Below, in pieces: positions 16,934 through 26,300 of a DNA stretch of 64,000 nucleotides (the stretch's first letter is position 1; the number at the start of each line of letters is the position of its first letter). The notes beneath the pieces were generated by a model. It was not told where the DNA came from. It did not search any database and saw only the letters and a program-made list of their open reading frames with translations. Both the position numbers and the translations under genes were made by a program. Source of the stretch: DASUPK01 sp963797265 (GTDB lineage: Bacteria; Actinomycetota; Thermoleophilia; Solirubrobacterales; 70-9); NCBI GenBank assembly GCA_963797265.1, contig CAWCOY010000006.1, forward strand, positions 62,001-126,000, given 5' to 3'.

Positions 16934-17847
16934 CCGAGCCCTCCCGTGGATGCCTCGCGGGCGGCGGCGACCAGCTCGCGCTGGACCACCAGCGTCAGCG
17001 TCCCAGAGAGGAGCAGGAGGCTGACGTTGACGCCGAGCACCCCGGCTGCGCCCCAGGAGTCGCCCACCTCGCCAAGCCCGAGAGAAACGCCGAATAGGGC
17101 CGAGGCCGGGATCGTCGTGACCGAGATCGCCACCCCCACGGCCGCCTGGGCGCGGGTCTCGAACGAGAGCATCGCCGCCACGCCAGCCGCAAGCGCCACG
17201 AGGATCGTCGAGTAGTCGATGTGATTGAGGCCTCGGAGCGCGGTGTCGTGGACCTCGAAGTCGCCGGCGAGGATGCCGGTCAGCTGGAGCAGCCAGGCGA
17301 CCGCTGCGGCGACGGCCCAGCTGAGGACAAGACCGGTCAGCAGCGTCGCCAGTGAAGTGCCGGCGAGCCGGAAACGACGCCCGACGAAACCGACACAGGC
17401 GGCGCAGATCGGCAACAGGTCCGGGCTGACCGCCATCGCACCCACGATCAGGATCGGGTTGTCGGTGATCACGCCGACCGCAGCCACCACGGCGGCAACG
17501 GCCATCAGCGCCAGGTAGCGCCCGAGCGGCCGCGCATGCGTCCTGGCCTCCCCCATAACCTCGATCCACGCGAAGTCGCCGCCCGCCGCGAGATGTGAGT
17601 GCGCAGGGTGTGGCGCGACCACCTCCTGGCGGGTGATCAGATAGTCCGAGTCGCCGACCTCCCATTCGCGGATCAGATCCATCACGCGGTCCGCGACCGA
17701 TGGCATCACATCCGCGGCCAGCACAATCCCGCTTCCCGAGCGCTCCGGTTGGAGGGAGACGATGCGGTAGACACCGCCGGTCCCTTCGAGCGCCTCCGTG
17801 ACCTCATCGGCGCGGCGCTCCTCGATCGCGAGGCGGAGTCTGAGCAC
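16930..17847 (-). CDS. DUF389 membrane protein
   Basis: The 305-residue product has a soluble N-terminal domain of about 110 residues with a ferredoxin-like look (RLRLAIEERRADEVTEALEG), then about six membrane helices with ITDNPILIVGAMAVSPDLLPI, the DUF389 hallmark, at roughly residues 126-146. The family (TIGR00341-like) has no proven function. The start is ATG 17847. Confidence 0.88.
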   Translation of the reverse strand: MLRLRLAIEERRADEVTEALEGTGGVYRIVSLQPERSGSGIVLAADVMPSVADRVMDLIREWEVGDSDYLITRQEVVAPHPAHSHLAAGGDFAWIEVMGEARTHARPLGRYLALMAVAAVVAAVGVITDNPILIVGAMAVSPDLLPICAACVGFVGRRFRLAGTSLATLLTGLVLSWAVAAAVAWLLQLTGILAGDFEVHDTALRGLNHIDYSTILVALAAGVAAMLSFETRAQAAVGVAISVTTIPASALFGVSLGLGEVGDSWGAAGVLGVNVSLLLLSGTLTLVVQRELVAAAREASTGGLG

Positions 17848-17878
17848 GCCGCGAGTCTAGGAAGCAGCCGGGACGCCC

Positions 17879-18469
17879 CTACGGATGCTTGAAGTCGATC
17901 TCCCGAATGACCTTGGCCGGGGCGCCCGCGGCGATCACGCCCGGCGGCAGGTCCCGCGTGACCACCGAGTTCGCGCCGACCACACAGCGCTCGCCGATCT
18001 CGACGCCGCCCGTGACCACGCAGCCGACCCCGAACCAGCAGTTCGAGCCGATTCGCACCGGCCCCTGGGGCTCGAAGCCCTGCCATGTGACCGGCTTCGT
18101 GGGGTCGTCGTAGCGGTGATCGGAGTCCCCGACGAAGCAGTTGTTGGCGAACATCACGTGATCGCCGATCTCGATCAGCTCGAGGGCGGCCAGCATCGTG
18201 TTGCGGTTCAGGAAGCAGCCCTCGCCGATCCGGATCCGCGCCTCACCCGACAGGGTCAGCCAGCAGCCAGGCTCGAGCAGGGTTCCCTCGCCGATCTCGA
18301 GCCTGTCGCTGTCGAGCGCCTCTAGAACCTCGCCCTCGATCGGATAACGGATGAAGAAGCCGCCCTCCGCGGCGTGCCGGTTGATCTGGATGCGGCGCCG
18401 CCGGCGGCTGTTGCGCTCGTACCAGCGTCGCTTCACCCACCAGGTGCGCCATTGCCTCCAAGAGGCCAC
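17879..18469 (-). CDS. Left-handed beta-helix (hexapeptide) acyltransferase
   Basis: The 196-residue product has a basic N-terminus (KRRWYERNSRRRRRIQINRH), then isoleucine-patch hexapeptide repeats from about residue 55 (IGEGTLLEPG, IRIGEGCFLNRN, IEIGDHVMFANN) and the C-terminal VRIGSNCWFGVGCVVTGGV and GAPAKVIREI typical of maltose O-acetyltransferase/NodL-like enzymes. It would move an acetyl or acyl group to a sugar or similar acceptor as a trimer. It is divergent from the ROK kinase gene with only 51 bp between them. The start is GTG 18469. Confidence 0.9.
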   Translation of the reverse strand: MASWRQWRTWWVKRRWYERNSRRRRRIQINRHAAEGGFFIRYPIEGEVLEALDSDRLEIGEGTLLEPGCWLTLSGEARIRIGEGCFLNRNTMLAALELIEIGDHVMFANNCFVGDSDHRYDDPTKPVTWQGFEPQGPVRIGSNCWFGVGCVVTGGVEIGERCVVGANSVVTRDLPPGVIAAGAPAKVIREIDFKHP

Positions 18470-18520
18470 CGCGGGAGCTTCCCAAAACCGGCGGCTGCCC
18501 CCAGAGATATCGTGCTGTCC

Positions 18521-19519
18521 GTGAGCCCCGGCTCAAAGAAGGCGGCGCGCGGCGGAATCGATCTCGGCGGCACCAAGGTCCAGACCGTCGTCGTCGACGC
18601 CGACAACAAGGTGCTCGGCCAGGCGCGGCACCCGACGCCCACCACCGGCGGCCCAGAAGACGTGGCTCGAGAGATGGAGGCGGCCCTGCGCGAGGCCGCC
18701 GCTCAGGCGGGTCTGGGGACGCGCGACCTTGCGGGCGTCGGTATCGGGTCTCCGGGCGACGCAGACGAGAAAACGGGCGTCGTGTCGGACGCCCGCAACC
18801 TGCCCAATTGGATCGGCCCCTTCCCGCTCGGTGAGCGCTTGTCCGCCGATTTCGGCGTGCCGGTGCGGGTCGGCAATGACGTCACGGTCGCGGTCCAGGG
18901 CGAGTTCGAGCTGGGCGCCGCCAAGGAGTTCGACACCATCCTGGGCGTCTGGTGGGGCACCGGTGTCGGCGGGGGCCTGATCCTCGAAGGCAAGCCATGG
19001 CTCGGCCGCGGCGCCGCCGCCGAGATCGGGCACGTGGTCGTGAAGATGGGCGGCGCTCGCTGTACCTGCGGCCGGAAGGGCTGCATGGAGGCCTACGCGG
19101 GGCGCATGGCCATGGAGATCAAGGCGCGCAACGAGGTCAAGCGCGGCGCCAAGACCGACCTCTTCAAGATCATGGAGGAACGGGGCCGCGACCGGCTCAC
19201 CAGCGGAATCTGGGAGCGGGCACTCAAGCACGGCGACGACCTCGCCACGAGGCTGATGGATCGCGCGGTCAAGGCCCTCGGCGCCGGCGTCGCCTCGTGC
19301 GTGAACGTGATCGATCCGGAGGCGGTGATCATCGGCGGTGGACTCGGCGTTCGCATGGGCGAGAGGTACGTGAGACGTATCGCAGCGCGCATGCACCCTC
19401 ACCTCTTCGTCGACGATCGGCCCCCCGAAATCCGGCTCGCCGCGCTCGGCGACCTGGGCGGCGCGATCGGCGCTGCCCTGCTGGTCGACGAGCGGGTTCC
19501 CGCCGCGGCAGCGGGCTAG
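18521..19519 (+). CDS. ROK-family sugar kinase (glucokinase-like)
   Basis: The 332-residue product begins with GIDLGGTKVQTVVVD, the ASKHA phosphate-1 motif, and has the ROK signature with GTGVGGGLI plus the zinc-binding CTCGRKGCMEAYAG. EIGHVVV supplies the catalytic-loop histidine. It most likely phosphorylates glucose or a related hexose with ATP or polyphosphate. The start is GTG 18521; GTG 18512 is in frame three codons upstream. No strong RBS is visible. It is followed by the methyltransferase gene after 38 bp. Confidence 0.92.
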   Translation: MSPGSKKAARGGIDLGGTKVQTVVVDADNKVLGQARHPTPTTGGPEDVAREMEAALREAAAQAGLGTRDLAGVGIGSPGDADEKTGVVSDARNLPNWIGPFPLGERLSADFGVPVRVGNDVTVAVQGEFELGAAKEFDTILGVWWGTGVGGGLILEGKPWLGRGAAAEIGHVVVKMGGARCTCGRKGCMEAYAGRMAMEIKARNEVKRGAKTDLFKIMEERGRDRLTSGIWERALKHGDDLATRLMDRAVKALGAGVASCVNVIDPEAVIIGGGLGVRMGERYVRRIAARMHPHLFVDDRPPEIRLAALGDLGGAIGAALLVDERVPAAAAG

Positions 19520-19557
19520 ATGAGCGATTCCATCTGCGCTGCGTGAACGCCGCCTGA

Positions 19558-20316
19558 ATGAGCATGGCTGTTTGGCACGACCGCGATCGCTGGCTATCAC
19601 TGCTCGAGGAGATCTTCGATCCACTGACGGAGCGACGGCTCGAGGGCGTCGGTGTCGCACCCGGCTGGCACGCCCTCGAGGTCGGATCGGGCAGGGGCTC
19701 GATCGCCTCCTGGCTCGCGACTCGCGTCGGCGAGGGCGGCCGCGTGGTCGCCACGGACATCGACACGAGTCTCCTCGAGGAACGCGACGACCCCAACGTC
19801 GAAGTGGTTCGGCACGACGTCCTTGTCGATGATCTCCCCGCGGAGGCCTTTGATCTGGTCCACTGCCGTGCCGTCCTCGTCCATCTCAGCGATCCCCGCC
19901 GCGCCCTGGAGCGCCTGGCAGGCTGGCTGAAGGCAGGCGGAGTTCTGGTCGCGGAGGAGCCCTGGACCGACGTCGCCCGCCTGGCCCCGGATCCAGTGGT
20001 CGCGGAGGCGGCCGAGGCGCTCGGCGAAACCCTCGATGGCAGCTTCGCGCGGCGACTGCCGCTCGTGCTTCGCGAGATCGGCCTCGAGCGGGTAAAGGCC
20101 GAGGCCGAACTCCAGTTCTTCGGGGGCGGCACGAGCCGCTCGGCCTTCTATGGGAGGGCTCTCGAGGGCGCCTGCACCCGCCTCGTCGCCGCCGGTAAGC
20201 TCGACGCAGCCCAGGTCCGCGACCTGCAGAGCAGCTTCGACGATCCCGAGTTCTGCGACTGCGGTTGGCCCCACATCGGAGTGATGGGCTGGAAGCCAGC
20301 CCCACTACCCACATAG
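19558..20316 (+). CDS. Class I SAM-dependent methyltransferase
   Basis: The 252-residue product has motif I ALEVGSGRGS at about residues 39-48, an acidic ribose-binding ATDIDTS at 65-71, and the FDLVHCRAVLVHLSDP motif IV/V region. The fold is UbiE/MenG-like and the substrate cannot be read from sequence. Its stop lies three bases before the start of the dehydrogenase gene that opens the peptide-synthetase cassette, so it may be part of that operon. The start is ATG 19558, with ATG 19564 as alternative. Confidence 0.88.
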   Translation: MSMAVWHDRDRWLSLLEEIFDPLTERRLEGVGVAPGWHALEVGSGRGSIASWLATRVGEGGRVVATDIDTSLLEERDDPNVEVVRHDVLVDDLPAEAFDLVHCRAVLVHLSDPRRALERLAGWLKAGGVLVAEEPWTDVARLAPDPVVAEAAEALGETLDGSFARRLPLVLREIGLERVKAEAELQFFGGGTSRSAFYGRALEGACTRLVAAGKLDAAQVRDLQSSFDDPEFCDCGWPHIGVMGWKPAPLPT

Positions 20317-20319
20317 GCT

Positions 20320-21468
20320 TTGGCCGTGTACACGACCACAGCGGCGAGGTCCGATAAGCCGGAGTGGGCCACCTGGATCCGACGCCCGGATTCCGGTGAG
20401 CGCAGCACCGTTCCCCTGATCGGGGTGCTGCCGGGGGAGGGAATCGGGCCGGAGGTCGTCGGCACGGCATTGGATGTCCTGCGGCAGCTGGAGGATGCAG
20501 GTGGCTCCCGAGTCGCTCTGGAGTTCGGCGGCCCGATCGGCAAGTTGGCCGAGCGCGAGGCCGGCAAGGCGCTCCCGGACGAGGTGCTGTCGTTCTGCGA
20601 GAGCGTCTTGCGCAGAGGGGGCGCGATTCTGAGCGGGCCCGGCGGCGGGCGCTACGTCTACGACCTGCGGCGGCGACTCGAGCTCTACATCAAGGTCAGC
20701 CCGATCCAGAGCCGCCTGGGCCTGTCCGAAGCCTCGCCGCTGAGGCCGGAATCGCTCGAGGGTGTCGACCTGCTGGTCGCCCGCGAGAACCTCGGCGGCA
20801 GCTACCAGGGCCAGTCGACAGCGGTGCCCGCGGCGGACGGCGGATCGCTCGTCGAGCATCGCTTCTCATACGTCGAGTCGGACGTTCGGCGCTTCCTTGC
20901 GGCGGCGGCGCGCCTTGCGGCCTCGAGGCGGAATGAGCTCACCGTCGTCGTGAAGCAGTCCGGGACACCCCAGCTCGCGGATCTCTGGCGCGGAGTGGGT
21001 CGGGAGGTGTGCGAGTCCGAAGGCGTGGAGGCCTCGTTCGTGGACGTCGATCTGATGGCCTACCGGCTCGTTGCGCACCCGCAGACGTTCGATGTCGTGG
21101 CCGCCCCGAACCTGTTCGGCGACATCCTCGGTGATCTGGCGGCCGTCCTCCTCGGGTCGCGAGGGCTCTCATTCGGCGCGAGTTACGACGTCGGCGCAGC
21201 TGGCGTCTACCAGACCAACCACGGAGCGGCCTATGACATCGCCGGCACGGGCCGCGCCAACCCCGTGGGACAGATCCTCACCCTGGCGGCGATGCTCCGC
21301 GAGAGCCTGGCGATGGGGCGCGAGGCGCGGGCGCTCGAAGAGGGCGTTCGCGGGACGCTGAGGGATGGCGAGACGACGCAGGACCTGGGTGGAGGACTGA
21401 CCACGGACGAGGTCGCCACCCGCATTGGGTCCACTGCTGCGCAGGCCCTAGCCGCCGCGCCGCAATGA
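20320..21468 (+). CDS. Isocitrate/isopropylmalate dehydrogenase-family enzyme
   Basis: The 382-residue product has the beta-decarboxylating dehydrogenase fold: LIGVLPGEGIGPEV near residues 33-46, RENLGGSYQG with the catalytic Tyr, VVVKQSGTPQ with the partner Lys, and NLFGDILGDLAAVLLGS with metal-binding Asp residues. HGAAYDIAGTGRANPVG is the NAD-binding loop. The usual substrate-arginine segment NLRP is KVSP here, so one of the conserved arginines is lost and the substrate is probably not plain isopropylmalate or isocitrate. The start is TTG 20320 (GTG 20326 alternative). Its stop overlaps the next gene's ATG (ATGA), tying it to the fusion enzyme and synthetase. Confidence 0.88.
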   Translation: MAVYTTTAARSDKPEWATWIRRPDSGERSTVPLIGVLPGEGIGPEVVGTALDVLRQLEDAGGSRVALEFGGPIGKLAEREAGKALPDEVLSFCESVLRRGGAILSGPGGGRYVYDLRRRLELYIKVSPIQSRLGLSEASPLRPESLEGVDLLVARENLGGSYQGQSTAVPAADGGSLVEHRFSYVESDVRRFLAAAARLAASRRNELTVVVKQSGTPQLADLWRGVGREVCESEGVEASFVDVDLMAYRLVAHPQTFDVVAAPNLFGDILGDLAAVLLGSRGLSFGASYDVGAAGVYQTNHGAAYDIAGTGRANPVGQILTLAAMLRESLAMGREARALEEGVRGTLRDGETTQDLGGGLTTDEVATRIGSTAAQALAAAPQ

Positions 21469-23330
21469 GACCGCTGCTCCTGCTCGTCGACCTCCAGCGG
21501 GACTATCTCGATTCACCTGGGCTCGAACCCGCGGCGGGGCCCGTCGTGGAGCGCGCCGCGACCCTGCTCCATTCGTGCCGCGAGGCGGACGTCTCCGTGG
21601 TGCACGCCTGGACCACCGTACGGAGAAGCGATGACCGTCGCATGCCGCACTGGCGGCGCGAGAACCGCTGGATCTGCGAGGAGGGCACGCCGGGACACGA
21701 GCCTCCTCCCGAGCTGCTGCCGGAGCCGGGCGAGCGCGTGATCCACAAGACCGGCTTCAGCGCCTTCGAGGACGGCCAGCTCGACCTTCTCCTCCGTGAG
21801 GCGAGCCCCGATCTCCTGGTCGTGGCCGGAGTGCACCTCCATGGCTGTGTGCGCCAGGCGGTGCTCGACGCCTACCAGCGCCATCCCATCGAGATTTGGG
21901 TGGCGGCCGACGCCACGGCGAGCGATGATCCGGTCCACGCCGCGATCACCCGGCGCTACCTCGAGCGCCGTGCGGCGAGGTTCCTGAGCGTCGACGAGGC
22001 GACCGCTGCGGTCGCGGGCACGACGCGGCCGTCCACGAACGGGAGCGTGGCCGAAGACGCCGCCCGGCGTTCCCGCGGCGCCCTGGCCGGGTGGGGGGCG
22101 CGCGGCACGGCCGAGCGAGCGGTGGCACTCGAGGAGCTGGCGGGGCGGCTCGCGCGTCGTGCGGAGGAGCTGGCCGAGGCGATGGCCGTCGGTCTCGGCA
22201 AGCCGGTTCGCTACGGCACCGTCGAGGTGCAGCGCGCCGCCGACATGTTGCGGGCCGTGACGACCCGTGCCCGGGGAGCCGACGAAGGTGAGCGAGCCGG
22301 AGGTGCCGAGGTGAGGCGCGCTCCGCTCGGTGTGGTGGCGCTGATCACGCCGTGGAACAACCCGGTCTACATACCGCTCGGGAAGATCGCCCCGGCCCTG
22401 GTCTACGGGAACGCGGTGGTCTGGAAGCCGGCTCCCGCCGCGAAGGACGTCTCCCGGCGGCTGACCGACCTGCTTGACGGCTTGCCGGTCACGGCGATCG
22501 AGGGAGGCCCGGGGGAGGCCGTCGCGGCGATGACGGCGCCGGGGGTGGACGCGGTGACCATCACGGGATCCTCGCTGGCGGGCTTCGCGGCCCAGGAGGT
22601 CTGCGCGCGCCGTCGAATCCCGCTTCAGGCCGAGCTCGGCGGCAACAACGGGGCGATCGTCTGGCCCGACGCCGACCTGCCCCTCGCGGCCCGCGAGATC
22701 GCCGAGGGCGCCTTCGCCCAGGCGGGACAGCGATGCACGGCCAACCGCCGTGTGATCGTGCACGGCGACTGCCGGCAGGAGCTGCTCGACCTGCTGCTGG
22801 AGGAGACCGCGGCGATGGCCTGGGGCGATCCGCGGCTTCCGGAGACCAGGGTCGGGCCGATGGTGAGCCCGGCCGAACGCGATCGCGTCGCGCGGCTCGT
22901 CGCTCGCGCAGGGCCCGGCGTTCAGCTGCTCGCGCCGCACAAGGCGGAGACTCCGGAGGCCGACGGTTTCGACGGCTCGTGGTATCCGCCGACGATCGCG
23001 GTCTGCGACGACGCGGACCACGAGCTCGTGCGTGAGGAGAGCTTCGGCCCGCTCCTCGTCTTGCAGACCGCAGGCGATTGGAACGAGGCGATTGAGCTCC
23101 TCAACGGCGTACCGCACGGCCTGGCCGCGGCGCTCTTCAGCGCGTCCGAGGAACTCGCCGAGCGCTTTCTCGGCAAGGCTCAGGCCGGGGTGCTGAAGCT
23201 GGGGCGTTCCACCGCCGACGCGGAGGTGGACGTGCCGTTCGGCGGCTGGAAGGGCTCGGGGATCGGGCCCCCGGAGCACGGCGACTTCGACCGAGACTTC
23301 TACACCCGGCCCCAGGTGGTCTACCGCTGA
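21465..23330 (+). CDS. Isochorismatase-like hydrolase fused to aldehyde dehydrogenase
   Basis: The 621-residue product joins two enzymes. Residues 1-185 are a cysteine hydrolase of the isochorismatase/nicotinamidase family with the triad Asp9 (LLVDLQRDY), Lys95 (HKTGFSAF) and Cys128 (GVHLHGCVRQ). Residues about 195-621 are an aldehyde dehydrogenase with TPWNNP at 295-300, Lys321 (KPAP), Glu390 (AELGGNN) and catalytic Cys424 (GQRCTANR); the usual C-terminal PFGGWKGSG is present. The ALDH part lacks some of the usual N-terminal oligomerisation segment. The two activities suggest hydrolysis of an amide or enol ether plus oxidation of an aldehyde on one route. It overlaps its neighbours on both sides (ATGA before, CTGA after). 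I know no named enzyme with this architecture. Confidence 0.9.
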   Translation: MRPLLLLVDLQRDYLDSPGLEPAAGPVVERAATLLHSCREADVSVVHAWTTVRRSDDRRMPHWRRENRWICEEGTPGHEPPPELLPEPGERVIHKTGFSAFEDGQLDLLLREASPDLLVVAGVHLHGCVRQAVLDAYQRHPIEIWVAADATASDDPVHAAITRRYLERRAARFLSVDEATAAVAGTTRPSTNGSVAEDAARRSRGALAGWGARGTAERAVALEELAGRLARRAEELAEAMAVGLGKPVRYGTVEVQRAADMLRAVTTRARGADEGERAGGAEVRRAPLGVVALITPWNNPVYIPLGKIAPALVYGNAVVWKPAPAAKDVSRRLTDLLDGLPVTAIEGGPGEAVAAMTAPGVDAVTITGSSLAGFAAQEVCARRRIPLQAELGGNNGAIVWPDADLPLAAREIAEGAFAQAGQRCTANRRVIVHGDCRQELLDLLLEETAAMAWGDPRLPETRVGPMVSPAERDRVARLVARAGPGVQLLAPHKAETPEADGFDGSWYPPTIAVCDDADHELVREESFGPLLVLQTAGDWNEAIELLNGVPHGLAAALFSASEELAERFLGKAQAGVLKLGRSTADAEVDVPFGGWKGSGIGPPEHGDFDRDFYTRPQVVYR

Positions 23331-26300
23331 ACGTCGAGACCTCGATCCCGGAGTGCTTCGAGGGACAGGCGTCCCGGCGCCCCGACGAGACGGCGATCGC
23401 GGGGACGTCGTGGCAGCCGACGTTTGCCGAACTGGACTCGGCCTCGAACCGGCTGGCGTCGACGATCGCCGAGCGCAACGCCGGCCCGCCCGGACGCGTG
23501 GGGATCCTGCTCCGGCACGACGCCCCGTTGGTCGCTGCCCTGCTGGCGGTGCTCAAGTCCGGCGCCGCCGCAGTGGTACTGGATCCTCGCTGGCCGCCCG
23601 AGCGGTTGCGGATGGCAATGGAGCAGGCCGATGCCCGCCTCATCCTGGCCGAGGGTGCGCACCGTGACCTCGCTCCGGCTGCGGGGTGCTCGCCTGCGGG
23701 ACTCGTCGAGGTCCCGGAGCGTCCGGAGCCGGATGGCACGGCCCCCGCGATTCGTCCCGCGCCCGACGACCTCGCGTTCCTGATCCACACGTCCGGCTCG
23801 ACCGGGCGCCCGAAGAGCGTGATGCAGAACCACCGGAACGTGGTTCACAACGCCGTCGTGCGACTGGCGGGCGGCCTCGGGCTGCGCTCCGACGACCGGG
23901 TCGCCCTGCTCGCCTCACCGAGCGGCGGCCAGGGGGTATCGACCGTCTGGACCGCGCTGCTGAGCGGAGCCACCCTCTGCCCGTTCCCGGTGATGGATCG
24001 TGGCGTCACCGGACTGCCGGACTGGCTGGCCGAGCACGGCATCACGGTCCTGGTCGCCTCGGCGTCGCTCTTCCGGCACTTCGTCCGGACCCTGGACGGC
24101 CGCCGCCTGCCGGGCATCCGCCTCGTGCGCCTCGGCTCCGAGCAGGTCTTCGCGAGCGACTTCGAGGCGTGGGCCGCGCATTTCACGGAGGACTGCCAGT
24201 TCGTCAACAGCTTCTCCTCGTCGGAGACCGGGAACGTCACCCAGCATCTCCTGCTGGCGGGTGACCAGGTGGACGCGGGCGGTCTTCCGGTCGGGAGACC
24301 CGCGGCGGACATGGAGGTTCTCCTGCTCGATGACGGAGAGATCGCCGTCCGCAGCGACTACGTATCACCCGGTTACTGGAAGGACGATGAGCTCACCGAG
24401 CGGCGTTTCGGCGATCACATCTTCCGCACCGGCGACCTCGGCCGGATCTCCGAGGACGGGGTGCTCACCGTGCTCGGCCGCAAGGACTCTCAGGTCAAGG
24501 TGCGGGGCGGCCGGGTGGACCTGACCGAAGTGGAGAGCGCACTCGCGACACGCCCGGTGGTCGCGGCCGCGGCGGTCAGACCCCATTCGACCCCGCGTGG
24601 GGACTCCGCGCTGACCGCCTTCGTGGCGCTGCAACCCGGAGCTGCGCAGGATGCCGCCGCGCTCCGGGAGGGCATCGGCACGACGCTGCCCCCCCACGCC
24701 GTGCCCACCGCGTTCGCGTTCGTGGACGCGCTCCCACTGAACGCGCACGGGAAGGTGGACCGCGACTCGCTCGCCCGGATGGAGCCCGAGCCGGCTGGGC
24801 AACCGGACGGTGGGCCGCCGGTGACCGAGACGGAGGAGTTGCTCGCGGGGATCTGGGCGGACGCCCTCGAGCACGATTCCGTGAGCCCGGGTGACGACTT
24901 CTTCGCGCTCGAGGGCGATTCGCTGACCGCGGCGGAGATCGCCGCCGCTGTACAGGTGCGCTTCGGTGTCGAGATCGAGCTCGATGCGTTTGCCGACAAC
25001 CCAACGGTTGCCGCGATGGCGGAGTTGATCGATCGCCGGCGTTTAGGTGAGGACGCTGCCGAACCCCTGGCGCTGGAGAGGGTCTCGCGCGACGCGCCCA
25101 TCCCCTGCTCTCTGATCCAGGAGCGGACATGGCGCCAGTCTCAGACCGAGGAGGGCTCGACCGCCTACAACGTCGCCTCCGCCGTACGGATCGAGGGACC
25201 GCTCGACGTCGAAGCGCTCCGGCGCTGCATCAACCGGCTCGTCGCTCGCCACGAATCACTCCGGACCACCTTCACCGAGCGCGACGGGGAGCCGGTCCAA
25301 ATCGTCCACGCGATGGGGCCCGTCGAGGTGCCCCTGGTCGTGATGGCGCGTCCCGCGCAGGCCGACGGGTTGCTCCGGCGAGAGGCGTCGGTGCGCTTCG
25401 ACCTCGTGCGCGGCCCGCTCGTCCGGTTCCTGCTGGTGCGGCTGGGAGAGCGGGAGCACCGGCTGCTGCGGATGAACCACCACATCAACGCGGACGGCCA
25501 GTCCTGGCAAATCTTCTTCAAGGAGCTCGCGGCGCTGTACGAGGCGGAGCTGCGGGGTGACGAGGCTCCCCTCTCCGAGCCTGCGTCCGCCCAGTACACC
25601 GACTTCGCCGCCTGGGAGCGGCGAACCGTGCGGCCGGGCTCGCCGTGCTGGCGCGCCGACGTGGATTGGTGGCGCGGATATCTCGACGGGGTGCCGGTGC
25701 GGACGCAACTCCCCTTCGCCCGCCGGGAGCCCGACGAGGCCGCCGATGTCTCGGACGGTGTCATGCAGGTCACGCTGCCGCCCAGCCTGACGAGAGAGCT
25801 CGACTCGCTCCAGCGCAAGGAGGGCGCCACGCGGTTCATGGTGCGCCTCTCCGCCTTCGCGGCGCTGCTCGCGGTCATGAGCGGCGAGCCCGATGTGGTC
25901 CTCGGCACCTACGGCACTACCCGCCGGCTGGTCGAGACGCGGGACACCTTCGGCTTCTTCGCGAACCCGCTTGCGCTGCGACTGCAGTTCAGCGGGCGCC
26001 CCAGCTTCCGGGACTGGCTCGCGCATGTCCGTGCCACGGTGATCGGCGTGAGCGCTCATGCCCAGACGCCCTACGACGCCCTCTGTGAGGAGCTGCGCGA
26101 GAGCGGGACCATCCCGCCGGAGTTCCAGGCGATCTTCAGCTTCACGAATGACAGACTGCCGCTGCGCTTCGGCGGCCTCGAGATGAGCCACCTCGGCAGG
26201 GTCTACGGGTCCATGCCGTGGGGCTTCACGCTCCAGTTCAGACGGAGCAGCGTGGCCGAGGGCTTCACGGCGACCTTCGATGCGCGCCTGCATGACCCGA

